Assembly (NCBI GenBank): GCA_903889445.1
Contig: CAISXF010000040.1
Location: 41,001-105,000 of the forward strand
Direction of reading: 5' to 3'
Length of the DNA: 64,000 nt
Origin: an uncultured Pseudomonadota bacterium
GTDB taxonomy: Bacteria; Pseudomonadota; Gammaproteobacteria; Methylococcales; Methylomonadaceae
Numbering within the stretch: position 1 is the first letter of the stretch; each line of letters begins with the position of its first letter. Below, in pieces: positions 53,602 through 64,000 of the stretch. The translations under genes were made by a program, and so were the position numbers. Below the pieces are notes generated by a model. It was not told the DNA's origin. It made no database searches and worked only from the letters and a program-made list of their open reading frames with translations.

Positions 53602-56433
53602 TTAAAACATTATTGTTTGCCAAATTCGCGTCACTTGTTCGCGTAATTCGACAAATTCTTGGGCATTGATAATCGTTTTATCGCCTTGTAAAACTCGTTT
53701 ATGTCCCGCGTCACGATAAGCGCAATAAGCATTCGTTAAAATTGCCGCATCATCTTTAGCAATGATATTTTGCATTTGTAAACTTTCCAATAATCGAATG
53801 TTATCGGTGTAAATTGTAGACATTTTCGACGCATTCGCCAACACGCCAAATTGCACCATAAATTCAATATCGACAATCCCGCCCGCACTTTGTTTTAAAT
53901 CGAATTTATCAGCGGATTTTGTCACCAAAGATTCACGCATTTTTTCACGCATTTCACGGACTTCGGTTTTCAATTTTTCAATATCGCGCGACAAACTCAA
54001 AACCCGCTGACGGATTTCAGAAAATACTTGCCCTAAATTTCCATCGCCCGCAATGAAACGAGCGCGAACTAATGCCTGCAATTCCCACGTCCAAGCGTTT
54101 TGTGTCAAATAATTTTCGTAGCTGTCAATGTGCGTGACTAACGCGCCAGAATCGCCATTCGGACGCAAACGCAAATCGACTTCGTACAATTCACCCGCCA
54201 ACAATTTCGTATCTAAAATGTGGCGAATTTTTTGACCTAATCGCGCATAAAATTGCGAACACGACAACGGTTTTTCGCCATTTGTCATCGCGTTTCCGTC
54301 GGTGCAATCGTAGACAAAAACCACGTCTAAATCCGAACCGTAACCCAATTCAAAACCGCCTAATTTGCCAAAACCGATAATCGCAAAATTGGTTTTTTCG
54401 TCATCACATTCGGGCGGATAACCGTGTTTTTCAACCAACATTTGCCACGATTTTTTCACCACACAATCAACAAGACTTTCGGCTAAAAATGTCAAATAAT
54501 CGCTCACGGTCATCAGCGGAATCACGCCCATAATGTCCGCCGCCGCAATTCGCAACACGTTCACCTGTTTAAATTGCCGCAACGCAATCATCAATGTTTC
54601 TAAATCGTCGGCATCAATTCGCGCCACGAGCTGATTTAATTGCGCGTCTAAATGGTCTTTTTTGAGTGGTTCAAACAGTGAGCGCGTGTCCAATAACTCA
54701 TCAAATAAAACAGGATAACGCGCCAAATACTCACCAATCCACGGACTCGCCGACGATAATTTTAACAATTGCGCCAGCGCGTTCGGGTTTTCAGCAATCA
54801 ACGCTAAATACACATTTCGACCCGCCACAGCCGTAAATAATGCGAGCAAACGCTTCAAAGTTTCGTCAGGATTCGACACAGTTTGCAACGTCGAAATGAC
54901 TTGCGGCATCAAGCGATTGATTACGCCCAGCCCTTTATTGCTCAAACGCCGAATCGCTGACTCATTTTTAAAACCAACAATCGCCGCCCAACTTTCAGCC
55001 GTATTTTGAAAACCGTAGTCGCTCAAATTTTTGAGTAATTCGCTTTCATCGTCCAAACCCGCCCAAATTTTTTGGCTCAACTGTTCAATTTCGTCTTGTT
55101 TTGAAACTGAAAAAACGGCATCGAAAACCGCGTGAACTTTATCTCGCACGGTGTTTAATTCAACTAAAAACGTTTCCCAATTCGCAAAACCTAAAACGTA
55201 AGCCATTGCCAATTTTGCATTTTCATTTGTCGGTAAATCGTGCGTTTGTTTGTCTTGATATTGTTGAATGCGGTTTTCAACACGACGCAAAAAATGGTAC
55301 GATTTTGCTAATTGCGTTGCGTCTTCGGGGTTCAATAATTCTAATTCTGAAAGTAGTTTCAACACGTCCAAAATGCCGCGCGTTTGCAAATTTTTGTCGT
55401 TTCCGCCGCGAATCAATTGAAATGCTTGTCCGATAAATTCAATTTCGCGAATGCCGCCGCGTCCTAATTTGACGTTGTCGATTCTATCTTTGCGCCGTAA
55501 TTCTTGAACGATTTGCGCTTTGAGCGAGCGCAATTCCTCAAACGCGCCATAATCCAAATATCGCCGATAAACAAACGCCCGCAACATTGACATCAACGGT
55601 TTGCCTTGTTCAAAATCGCCCGCAACTTGCCGCGCTTTAATCATCGCGTAACGTTCCCATTCCCGCGCTTGGGTTTGGTAATAATTTTCCATGCCATCGA
55701 ACGTCATAATCATCGCGCCGCTGTCGCCAAACGGACGCAAGCGAATATCAGTACGAAATACAAAACCATCAACAGTCGTTTCATCGAGAACACGCACCAA
55801 ACTTTGGCAAACTTTGGTGAAAAATTCGCTGTAAGTCGTTTCTTTTCGGTCGGATAAAACACCGTTTTCAGGATACGCAAAAATCAAATCAATATCAGAC
55901 GAATAATTCAATTCATACGCGCCTAATTTCCCCATGCCCAACACCACGATTTGTTGCGGCGTTCCATCCGCTAAAACAGGGATGCCCCGTTTTTCACAGG
56001 CTTGAGAATAAATAAAATCCAACGCCGTTTGAATACACGCCTCGGCAAGCCACGATAATTCGAGCAAAGTTTGGGTCAATTCTTCCCAATCTGAAATGTC
56101 GCGCCACGCCAAACGAATCATTTCATTGCGGCGAAAATGTCGTAACTCAAGCATCAAATCGGCTTCAGTTTCGATGTTTTTTTGCGCGAGTTTTTCACGG
56201 TAAGTCGATTCGTTATAAGTTTTGAATAAATCGCCCGATTGAATTAGCTCTAAAATAATTTCAGGATGACGGTCGCAATGTTGCGAAACAAATTCACTCA
56301 TTGCCCAAACTTTCACCATTGAATTTGGAAAATCGGCGGGTAATTTTAATGCGACGAAACGCTCTGACCATTGCGTTAAATCAATGGTGGCGCGTAGAGA
56401 TTCGGGGAGTTTTTGAATGTCGGTTTTAAACAT
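53602..56433 (-). CDS. glnE: glutamine synthetase adenylyltransferase GlnE
   Basis: VVLGMGKLGAYELNYSSDIDLIFAYPENG and FGKLGGFELGYGSDLDVVFVYD duplicated NT domains. Confidence 0.95.
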   Translation of the reverse strand: MFKTDIQKLPESLRATIDLTQWSERFVALKLPADFPNSMVKVWAMSEFVSQHCDRHPEIILELIQSGDLFKTYNESTYREKLAQKNIETEADLMLELRHFRRNEMIRLAWRDISDWEELTQTLLELSWLAEACIQTALDFIYSQACEKRGIPVLADGTPQQIVVLGMGKLGAYELNYSSDIDLIFAYPENGVLSDRKETTYSEFFTKVCQSLVRVLDETTVDGFVFRTDIRLRPFGDSGAMIMTFDGMENYYQTQAREWERYAMIKARQVAGDFEQGKPLMSMLRAFVYRRYLDYGAFEELRSLKAQIVQELRRKDRIDNVKLGRGGIREIEFIGQAFQLIRGGNDKNLQTRGILDVLKLLSELELLNPEDATQLAKSYHFLRRVENRIQQYQDKQTHDLPTNENAKLAMAYVLGFANWETFLVELNTVRDKVHAVFDAVFSVSKQDEIEQLSQKIWAGLDDESELLKNLSDYGFQNTAESWAAIVGFKNESAIRRLSNKGLGVINRLMPQVISTLQTVSNPDETLKRLLALFTAVAGRNVYLALIAENPNALAQLLKLSSASPWIGEYLARYPVLFDELLDTRSLFEPLKKDHLDAQLNQLVARIDADDLETLMIALRQFKQVNVLRIAAADIMGVIPLMTVSDYLTFLAESLVDCVVKKSWQMLVEKHGYPPECDDEKTNFAIIGFGKLGGFELGYGSDLDVVFVYDCTDGNAMTNGEKPLSCSQFYARLGQKIRHILDTKLLAGELYEVDLRLRPNGDSGALVTHIDSYENYLTQNAWTWELQALVRARFIAGDGNLGQVFSEIRQRVLSLSRDIEKLKTEVREMREKMRESLVTKSADKFDLKQSAGGIVDIEFMVQFGVLANASKMSTIYTDNIRLLESLQMQNIIAKDDAAILTNAYCAYRDAGHKRVLQGDKTIINAQEFVELREQVTRIWQTIMF

Positions 56434-56475
56434 AAGTATAGGATTGTTAGATGTTTGAACTTAACTGAACAAAAA

Positions 56476-56515
56476 AATCGCCCTTTTAGCGTGTGCTAAA
56501 AGGGCGGCTTGTCAT
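56476..56515. terminator. terminator-like hairpin upstream of glnE
   Basis: AAATCGCCCTTTTAGC-gtgt-GCTAAAAGGGCGG. Confidence 0.65.
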
Positions 56516-56527
56516 CGGATATTACAA

Positions 56528-57145
56528 CTACAAGGACGTGATAGCAATCTCTTGTCCCAAACTGTATCCCAGCTCAAGATTCAAATGCTTTTCAGCAGAA
56601 AAATCTTTCGGTGTGTACTCATTTGAGGGAAGTGCTTTTGTTAAAAGCCCCATTCTTTCATACGCTTCTGCTACGAGTTCGCTACAAAATAAGGAACTCA
56701 GGTCTTCTTTGTTTTCTCCAAAGATTCCACCATAAGCCGCTCTCAGTAATTCAATCATGTGCTTTTCATAAGGACGACCACTTACTTCATGACGGAAATC
56801 ATTGAGTCCCCGAATCATATCATCAGTAAGTGATTGAGAAAGCCGCCGCACACTGACTTCGTAACCACTCGCAAAACATTTTTCAAGCCGTTCAGAAAGC
56901 TCGACACGTTGAACACCTTTAGTCAATTTCCCCGTATCTGCGTCTTCGAGATTGCTCAAAGTGGTCGATTCCCAGCAAAATACAGAGTCTTTTTCGTCCA
57001 ATGAATCGTTGAATTTGTACACAAGCCCAACGTGTGACCACTTGCTAAATGTAAAAAACTTAATGCCATCCGAAATGCCTCCTTTCCCAGAAAAAAGAAT
57101 AACATCGCCCGTTTTCAACTCATTGCGTATTTCTTTGTATCTCAT
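56528..57145 (-). CDS. YiiX-like NlpC/P60-superfamily cysteine hydrolase
   Basis: LKTGDVILFSGKGG.SDGIKFFTFSKWSHVGLVY ... SSLFCSELVAEAYERMG. Confidence 0.8.
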   Translation of the reverse strand: MRYKEIRNELKTGDVILFSGKGGISDGIKFFTFSKWSHVGLVYKFNDSLDEKDSVFCWESTTLSNLEDADTGKLTKGVQRVELSERLEKCFASGYEVSVRRLSQSLTDDMIRGLNDFRHEVSGRPYEKHMIELLRAAYGGIFGENKEDLSSLFCSELVAEAYERMGLLTKALPSNEYTPKDFSAEKHLNLELGYSLGQEIAITSL

Positions 57146-57253
57146 AACGACCACCTTGTTTAGTTAATAAAAAATTAAAACATAACTCTTCTTCTCGTAA
57201 ACGTATTCTAAAGTTTTACCCCATCTTCAGAATACGTTTAACTAAACCAACTA

Positions 57254-59910
57254 CTACTTACATCCACCAAACAAAACCTTTAGAGGATTACACGTCCCAT
57301 TTTGAGTTACTACTATTTGGCAATCACCCTTGGAGTTTAGCCCAGTTGCAAATTTGTTGTCGCCAACAACTGCCACTTGTTCCGCCCCCCCCCAAAAGAT
57401 TCATATCAAATTCATTTTTTACATGGCAGAAGGTACCTGTAACAGCATTGACAGAATAAACAGGAGCTGTTCCATCGACACGATAGTAACCAGTGCAATC
57501 ATAGGTTGAAATTAGCCCACCTAGCTTGAAGTTATTATTACTCACAATGTTCATCTTTTTAGACTTATCTATATCAGATTCATTTTTCACATGGCAGAAT
57601 GTACGCGCTACAGAATTCACATAGTAAACAGCCCCCGAACTGTCATTTTTATTACGATAATAACCAGTGCTTACAACGACAGGTGGTTTTACAGTTGCTT
57701 TAGGATAAACAGTTGCTGCAAATGTTCTATCTATACTCGAGAGAGTTTGTGATCTCGGAGTTGAGAAACTATTTTTAGTCAAATTGATTGGCGTTCCATT
57801 TCTCAAAGACGCTGGAAATGGAATGTCATACACCATTATAGACATTGAATCAAAAGCACTTTCTGCTGTGTTCTCTGTCAATTTGGAATACCTAACACAC
57901 ACACCATTTATGTTCCAACTAACGCACTTTTCGTTAAATACATTATATCTTACATCTTCGTCTGACCATGTCTGATTGCGATCTTTAAAATAAATCATGG
58001 TGTTCTCGTCACTAAACCATGGAATATTTACATTTACGGAAACATGTTCATGACCAAATCCTAAAGCATGACCAAACTCATGAAGAATCGTGTACTTATC
58101 TCCATCTACTACAGTGCTTTTCCCTTTATCAGTTACGACTTTCGGTTGCACATCCATAGCATAGCTAATTGATGCGTAGTTACTAATCATCATATTTTTT
58201 GGCGATGCAGGAACGCTTTCACCTGTGGGAGTAAGTCCTTTTGTCATGCTATCAGTTCCAATAAATGAATGACTGACTGGATCGTCCTCTGTAACGGTAA
58301 CTCCATTAACTATTCTTGATATTGCCAATGGTTGTGACAACCTGATACGAATTTCAGCAGTACGGTCTTTTAACCCAGTAACATTGACAATATTCAAATT
58401 AACACTTGTACCCCATTCTTTTAAAACTAAGTTAAAAATGTTTTTTTGAACTGCACTCGAGCCATTTATAAAACGAACTCGTAATGGCTGCCCTGTCACC
58501 CATGTTTTGTCCATTAACCCAACTAAACTGAGATCATCTTTCTTTTTAGTGAAACTGCCATCGGCGTTTTTAATGTAACGAGATTCATTTGTTCCGCCCA
58601 TTCCTAAATCGTAATCACCACCTCTTAGCATTCCGTGAACTAAACGAACATTAGCGGCACTACTTTTAGCAAAAACATTACTAAAACCCGTTCCAAAATA
58701 GACTTGCCATACATTTGCGTTGCTGTCAACATCAGAATCGGATGATAAAAACCAACTATCAAAAGTATTTGGAAAATACGCTTCATCAATAGTTGGCACC
58801 TTACCCGTGCTATTTTTAACAAGGCTATTTATTTCTTCGACTGTTGGCGTTCGCCAATCTTTTGATCCACAGAAATTTTGTTTGTTCACAGCATTGGTAT
58901 AGGCGTAAGTATCACATTCACTACCAATGCAAGAGCCACCATTTTTCTTACCTGCATTACCACCATTTTTATTTAAAGTGGGTTCATACCAAGTGTATCG
59001 ATTCTCCATATCATGTAACCCGCTGTTTGGCTTAGTTTTCACTTCCCAAATCAAACCAGTTTTATTGTCTTTGGTGCAAGCCCAGTCATTTGATGCAGCA
59101 CCTAAAATTGGGTCAATAGGACAACTTCCTTCGCCAGCTAATTTGCCGTTGTTACAAATTTTCGTATAGCCACTATTTGAAACTTGTTCATTACTAACTT
59201 GAACTACACCTGATAGTTCTTCGCTACTTAACCCATTTGTTGAATCTGCGATAGCTTTCCAAGTATAGGTGCCTACGTTCTTATAAATGTGACTGATTGC
59301 AACACCACTGGAAGTAATGCCACCTTCATTTGTAATCTCTCCGTCTCCCCAAGTAACAGTAATGCTAGGATTCGACAAAACGTCATCACCATCGGTTGCT
59401 TTTAATGTAAGTGAATAATCTTTGTTCACATAAGCGGTTGTTTTAGGCGATTCGGAAAGAAATTAGAGTCGGCTGATGTGTCGAAACTAACTGAATTGCC
59501 CCTGCATCAACGGAAATAATGCCATCTTTAAATGTTGAAAATTTTGAAATTGGATAAACGTCAGATTTCACACCATTACCGAAAATAATTTGAATCCCCC
59601 AGTCATCGCCAAAATATATGGGGGCATTACTGTTTCTGTAATCTTTTAGTGTTGTGACTGAGGAGGAAGGTAAAAGCCATTCTCCAAATGAAGAATTAGT
59701 TGGATAGTCCGAATGATACAACGCTATAGTCACTTCGCCAGCATAATTGTTGTTTATCGAAAGCTGACCGATATTAACAGTGGATTTGCGAAGTGCAGAT
59801 ACGATATTTGCATCATAAGCACTGTAAGCCGAGTTTTGAAATGACAGGAAACCAACGAATAAAACAACGGGAAGATACAGACATTTTTTTGATTGCATGA
59901 ACGAAAACAT
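57254..59910 (-). pseudogene. secreted matrixin-like zinc metalloprotease with PKD and DUF1566 domains, split into ORFs 59443-59910 and 57324-59429 by a 1-nt shift, C-terminal frame altered at a G9 tract
   Basis: signal-peptide ORF followed by YVNKDYSLTLKATDGDDVLSNPSITVTWGDG (PKD), DUF1566 module, ILHEFGHALGFGHEH zinc site; with G8 the frame extends to 57254. Confidence 0.7.
57385..57393 (-). repeat. homopolymer G9 (minus strand) within the 3' coding region
   Basis: CCCCCCCCC on plus strand. Confidence 0.95.
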
Positions 59911-59980
59911 AAAACCACCCTTTCATAGTAAATTTAAGGCAAATGATTTGTAACAAACGCACCTGCAATCTAAAACTTTC

Positions 59981-60098
59981 AACCTGACTTGTCGAGCAAA
60001 AGTTTACCATCTTTGCTCAAAGCGACTATTTTCTTGCTCAAAAAATAGACGATGGCGCGTAAGGATTCGGGCAGTTTTGAAATACCAACATTAAACAT
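59981..60098 (-). pseudogene. partial duplicate of the glnE 5' end
   Basis: MFNVGISKLPESLRAIV... versus GlnE MFKTDIQKLPESLRATI...; nucleotide similarity across about 50 nt. Confidence 0.75.
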
Positions 60099-60104
60099 TG
60101 TCAT

Positions 60105-60449
60105 TTACGAATCGAGTAAATTCCGCATGAATGCCATAAAAGCATCGACGATTTCTTGGTGAGTTTTGGTGCTTTTTTCACCCGCGTACACATTTACTTC
60201 AAATTCAACATCTTTAGCGTACGATTCACTTTTGCCCAAGATATTATTTTTAATTTTCGTCCAGCGCAGCGTTTTCCAATTCGGCAGATATTGGGCGACG
60301 CTTGCGGGCGGCATTTCCTTTTTATGAAACGCCGAAAATGGCACATGAAGTTCACCGTCCAAACGTCGAATAAAAAAATGCCAATCTTCGCCAATAACGC
60401 TATTTAACAAGCTCTTCCCCACTATTGTTGCCACACTTTTTCCTGTCAT
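60105..60449 (-). CDS. small conserved-looking protein of unknown function (114 aa)
   Basis: intact ORF between glnE remnant and metA. Confidence 0.5.
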   Translation of the reverse strand: MTGKSVATIVGKSLLNSVIGEDWHFFIRRLDGELHVPFSAFHKKEMPPASVAQYLPNWKTLRWTKIKNNILGKSESYAKDVEFEVNVYAGEKSTKTHQEIVDAFMAFMRNLLDS

Positions 60450-60477
60450 AATGTCACCGTATATTTTTTGTTATTCA

Positions 60478-61542
60478 TCACAATCCCAACGGATTTTGGG
60501 GGTCAACGCCATCCATAAACGGCAAACGTCTATCTTGATGCGTAATTTTATAAATTAGCCCCAGCCAATTATTGAAAACCGCTTTTGCCGTGTCGCGCCA
60601 AGTGTTATCCATGAATAAACTCACTTCCGATTCTGGAAATATCGGCAACGGCAATTGTTGATTTTTCGCGGTGATAACGTTTTGCTCATATTCCGCAAAA
60701 ATCACTTTCACTTCCGCATTGAAATAATGCTCTGGATGCGGCGGATAATGGGCGATTTCACCGTGATAAAAACGCAGCACTTCGCGCTTATATTCTTTGA
60801 GCAAACTAATATCGTCGTATTCGGGATGCCCTTGAAAAAACACAATCCGAAAACCGTCTGGACTGGTCGCTAAATGCACGCCAGCCTCGGCACTTGTCGC
60901 GAGAACACGCAACCCATTTTGTTCCATATCACGTTGAAAAATTTCATTAAAACGTGAATGCGGCACATCGAATCGCGTGTTAATTTCCACCACGAGCGGA
61001 TGCGTTCTATCAACTAACGTGTGCGAAAAAACACCCCAGCGTTTTTCGGGCAAACGAGTTCGCGCCACACCGTAACAATAATGAATAATCGCGTGCGTCG
61101 CCAAACACGAACACAAAATCGACGTGACATTCTCTTTCGCCCACGAAAAAACTTCGGTCAACGGTTGCCAAAAATCTTCGTCAGGCAAAAACTCGCCCGT
61201 CACATTCGCGCCACTGATAATCAGCGCGTCCAAGCCGTCAATTTTAATTTGCGAAAACGGTTCGTAGTATTTATCAATATGCGCCTGCGCTTCGGGACTG
61301 CGTTTCAAACCGTCAATCGTGAACGGATGCACATGAAATTGCGCGATTTGATTACACGCGCCAACAAGTCGAAAAAATTGCCGTTCGGTTGCCTCCAAAG
61401 CCGCGTCGGGCATCATGTTCAGCAAACCAATATGAATTTCGCGGATTTCTTGCAGACTGGCGCGTTGTGGATCAATAATTTCTTCGCCTTCTTCACGCAA
61501 GCGTTGAAACGTCGGTAAATTAGTGTGAGCAATTAAAGGCAT
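60478..61542 (-). CDS. metA: homoserine O-succinyltransferase (MetA family)
   Basis: IGLLNMMPDAALEATERQFFRLVG, LCSCLATHAIIHYCYGV, FQGHPEYD. Confidence 0.92.
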   Translation of the reverse strand: MPLIAHTNLPTFQRLREEGEEIIDPQRASLQEIREIHIGLLNMMPDAALEATERQFFRLVGACNQIAQFHVHPFTIDGLKRSPEAQAHIDKYYEPFSQIKIDGLDALIISGANVTGEFLPDEDFWQPLTEVFSWAKENVTSILCSCLATHAIIHYCYGVARTRLPEKRWGVFSHTLVDRTHPLVVEINTRFDVPHSRFNEIFQRDMEQNGLRVLATSAEAGVHLATSPDGFRIVFFQGHPEYDDISLLKEYKREVLRFYHGEIAHYPPHPEHYFNAEVKVIFAEYEQNVITAKNQQLPLPIFPESEVSLFMDNTWRDTAKAVFNNWLGLIYKITHQDRRLPFMDGVDPQNPLGL

Positions 61543-61557
61543 CGTGACACCTCCATC

Positions 61558-62406
61558 TCAGCCCGTTTGCTTGGCTAATGCAGCGGCAATTAACGCAATA
61601 AAATCATCTTCCGTTTCCACTTTTGCCACGTCATTTCCGTCAATCGTGTAACCGTATTTTTCGGCAATCGCTTCATAACGTGGCAAACGTGCTTTAAATA
61701 ATTCGGGAAAAACCCACGACACAAACTCATCAGGCGGCATTAAATCCGCCGACACATAATTTCTTAACTGCAAAAATTCGGTTAATTTTTCATCTAAAAA
61801 GGCTTCACGGTAATACAACGGTTTCGGCTCATTTTTGGCACGGTCAATAATTGTTTGTTCGAGTTCAGGCGGAATTTTAATGTAAATAATTAACGTGTTT
61901 TCGGCGAGCGATTCTAAAACCTCTGGCGAATCCAATTCACACACGCTGCCGCCTGCGTCGTTAATAAAATGATGGTAACCATAAATATCTTCGGCATTAT
62001 GAATGAACGTCGGCACGTCTTTCATCGCGTCAATTTCAGCCTGACGGTGCAAATTTTGCCGACGTTTAAATTCTTGTAGCGACAAACCGCCTTGATTTAC
62101 ATGCCCTAACTTTCCCAAAAAACTCGACACCGCCGTCAGATTATCGAATGAAATTTTGCTTTTGATGTACAACGAATCGGCGCGTAATAATTCACGCAAA
62201 AACGGAACGCTCATGGCGTGGCGTTTGATATTATCCAAAATCGGCTCTTTCAGATATTTCGTGCCGATTCGATAATCACCCGAATAGTGATACCACTTTG
62301 TTTTCGGTAATTTGTCGGCGAGCGTGGTTTTCCCCGCGCCCGACATCGCCAGTAACGTAATGCGTTTTGATTTCCAATCGATAAATTCTTGAGCGGTCAT
62401 TTTCAT
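61558..62406 (-). CDS. P-loop ATPase of unknown specificity (start probably MKMTAQEFIDWKSK)
   Basis: Walker A MSGAGKTTL; adjacent to metA. Confidence 0.75.
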   Translation of the reverse strand: MKMTAQEFIDWKSKRITLLAMSGAGKTTLADKLPKTKWYHYSGDYRIGTKYLKEPILDNIKRHAMSVPFLRELLRADSLYIKSKISFDNLTAVSSFLGKLGHVNQGGLSLQEFKRRQNLHRQAEIDAMKDVPTFIHNAEDIYGYHHFINDAGGSVCELDSPEVLESLAENTLIIYIKIPPELEQTIIDRAKNEPKPLYYREAFLDEKLTEFLQLRNYVSADLMPPDEFVSWVFPELFKARLPRYEAIAEKYGYTIDGNDVAKVETEDDFIALIAAALAKQTG

Positions 62407-62481
62407 AAAGTAAGCCTTTTGTAACGTGAAAGAAGTTTGGAAATTATACGACAATTGACCCAAGTCACCTGCCTTAAAAGA

Positions 62482-62961
62482 CTAATTCGCTGCCATCAAC
62501 AAAACAATCGCTTGAACGGCAATGCCTTCTTTGCGCCCTTCAAAACCTAATTGTTCCGTCGTGGTCGCCTTGACATTCACTTGATTGACGGCAACGTTTA
62601 AATCGGCGGCGATATTCGCGCACATTTCGGCGGTGTGCGGCGACATTTTGGGTGCTTGAGCAATAATCGTTATATCGGCATTGCCCAAACGATAGCCTTT
62701 TTCTGTTACTAAATTATAAACATGACGTAATAAAACGCGACTATCCGCGCCTTTGAAATTTGAATCGGTATCGGGAAAATGTTTGCCAATATCGCCCATC
62801 GCCACCGCGCCTAGCAACGCATCACACAAAGCGTGTAACACCACATCGCCATCCGAATGTGCTTCTAATCCGCGTTCGTAGGGAATTTTTACACCACCCA
62901 AAATAACATCGCCGCCGTCTTTAAAACGATGCACATCATAACCTTGCCCAATTCTTAGCAT
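62482..62961 (-). CDS. ispF: 2-C-methyl-D-erythritol 2,4-cyclodiphosphate synthase
   Basis: [48 protein letters not shown]. Confidence 0.97.
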   Translation of the reverse strand: MLRIGQGYDVHRFKDGGDVILGGVKIPYERGLEAHSDGDVVLHALCDALLGAVAMGDIGKHFPDTDSNFKGADSRVLLRHVYNLVTEKGYRLGNADITIIAQAPKMSPHTAEMCANIAADLNVAVNQVNVKATTTEQLGFEGRKEGIAVQAIVLLMAAN

Positions 62962-63118
62962 TTTAAGTTCCTATTTTTGCTCAATACGAAAATGAACATT
63001 GTAAAGGCGTGCTATGAATAAAAATACACCGACTTTTACCTATTGCCAACGCAGTTGAAAAGAGTAAAGTGTAAATTGTGTTAGTTACTGTTGTTTATTT
63101 TATTTGAGAGGATTCATT

Positions 63119-64000
63119 ATGCTAAATCATCGACACAAAGGCTTATTGCTTTTAGCGAGTAGCTTATTATTCACAGGATTGGCTCAACCGGCATTTGCCG
63201 CGACTGTCACAAAACCCGTGGTGAAACCGACTGTGAAACTTCAACCACAAAAAATTACGTCGCGATTAGCTTTAGCAAATTTACTGCTGAAGCATCACAC
63301 CAATCGTTACAATTATTATTTAATGAAAGGGTTTGGCATGGTGGATGACGTGATGACAATGGCTCCCGTTGCTATCGCATCGCCTGTCGCGGGTGAAAGT
63401 GCCACGGCGGCAACGCCCGTCAGTCATTCCGATACCAACATTCAAGTCAGCGGCGTGGATGAAAGTGACATTGTGAAAGTGGGCGACGATGGTTACATTT
63501 ATCAAATTCACAACAATCAAATCCGCATCATTAAAGGCTTTCCCGTTAAAGAACTCAATCAAACCGCGACCATTGAGATTACCGACAGCAATTTTTCACC
63601 GACGGGTATTTATATTCAAAATGGCAAATTGGTGGTGTTAGGTACGTCGTGGCAAAATTTGGTGCAACCTGAAACGCCTATCGCACCTGTCGCGCAGGTC
63701 GGAATCGCTAAAATGGCTTATCCTTATTGGTGGGGCGGTTATTCGCAAGTTTCACAAACTCGCGCCTTCGTTTATGACATGACCGATCACGCTAATCCCA
63801 AACAAATTCGCGACGTGGCGATTGATGGCGATTATTTGGATTCGCGGCGAATTGACGATAATTTGTATTTTGTGACGCGCACTTATCCGCGTTATTACAT
63901 GTATGGCGCGTTGGGTGGTTCGTCCGTGATGAAAGCGGCTGATATGTTGCCAAGTATTAACGATACGAAAGCGGGCAAAACCACGACAAAATTGCTGGCA
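63119..64000 (+). CDS. secreted beta-propeller domain protein (5' part, runs off the right edge; missed by ORF track)
   Basis: manual translation MLNHRHKGLLLLASSLLFTGLAQPAFA...HSDTNIQVSGVDESDIVKVGDDGYIYQIHNNQIRIIKGFP. Confidence 0.8.
   Translation, partial: MLNHRHKGLLLLASSLLFTGLAQPAFAATVTKPVVKPTVKLQPQKITSRLALANLLLKHHTNRYNYYLMKGFGMVDDVMTMAPVAIASPVAGESATAATPVSHSDTNIQVSGVDESDIVKVGDDGYIYQIHNNQIRIIKGFPVKELNQTATIEITDSNFSPTGIYIQNGKLVVLGTSWQNLVQPETPIAPVAQVGIAKMAYPYWWGGYSQVSQTRAFVYDMTDHANPKQIRDVAIDGDYLDSRRIDDNLYFVTRTYPRYYMYGALGGSSVMKAADMLPSINDTKAGKTTTKLLA

Overview
This 64 kb window is gammaproteobacterial chromosome, possibly from a methanotroph-like lineage (the taxon is inference from gene content only). 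The housekeeping backbone includes yaiI, moaC, lpxD, maf, rng, tex, a Na+-type (N-ATPase) F1Fo operon, moeB/thiF-like, groES-groEL, a tRNA Gly-Cys-Thr cluster, a TlpA/DUF4266/DUF3570/DsbD operon, CheY/CheX modules, pqqD-pqqE, a copper P-type ATPase cluster, a sulfite/nitrite reductase hemoprotein with DUF934, glnE, metA and ispF. The most unusual region lies downstream of groEL (about 14.6-25.2 kb). Here a module [groEL 3' half - hairpin 'B' - orphan gene(s) - hairpin 'A' - restriction-modification locus] occurs three times. All three groEL copies begin at the same base, codon V190/E191, which is the start of the apical domain. The first R-M locus is YhdJ-like. The second is an m5C MTase / REase / C-protein system with recognisable C-boxes. 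The third is a decayed C-box plus frameshifted XRE gene. Other points of interest: a Cache-sensor protein overlapping a pentameric ligand-gated ion channel gene by ATGA; a second insertion at glnE that left a partial glnE 5' duplicate; a secreted matrixin-like/DUF1566 protease split by a 1-nt shift and altered at its end by a G9 tract; an N-ATPase alpha subunit with a non-canonical P-loop (GDEGLGRS); and a histidine kinase with a duplicated HisKA-like segment in which one copy lacks the phospho-accepting His. All assignments were made by reading the sequence; no database search was run.
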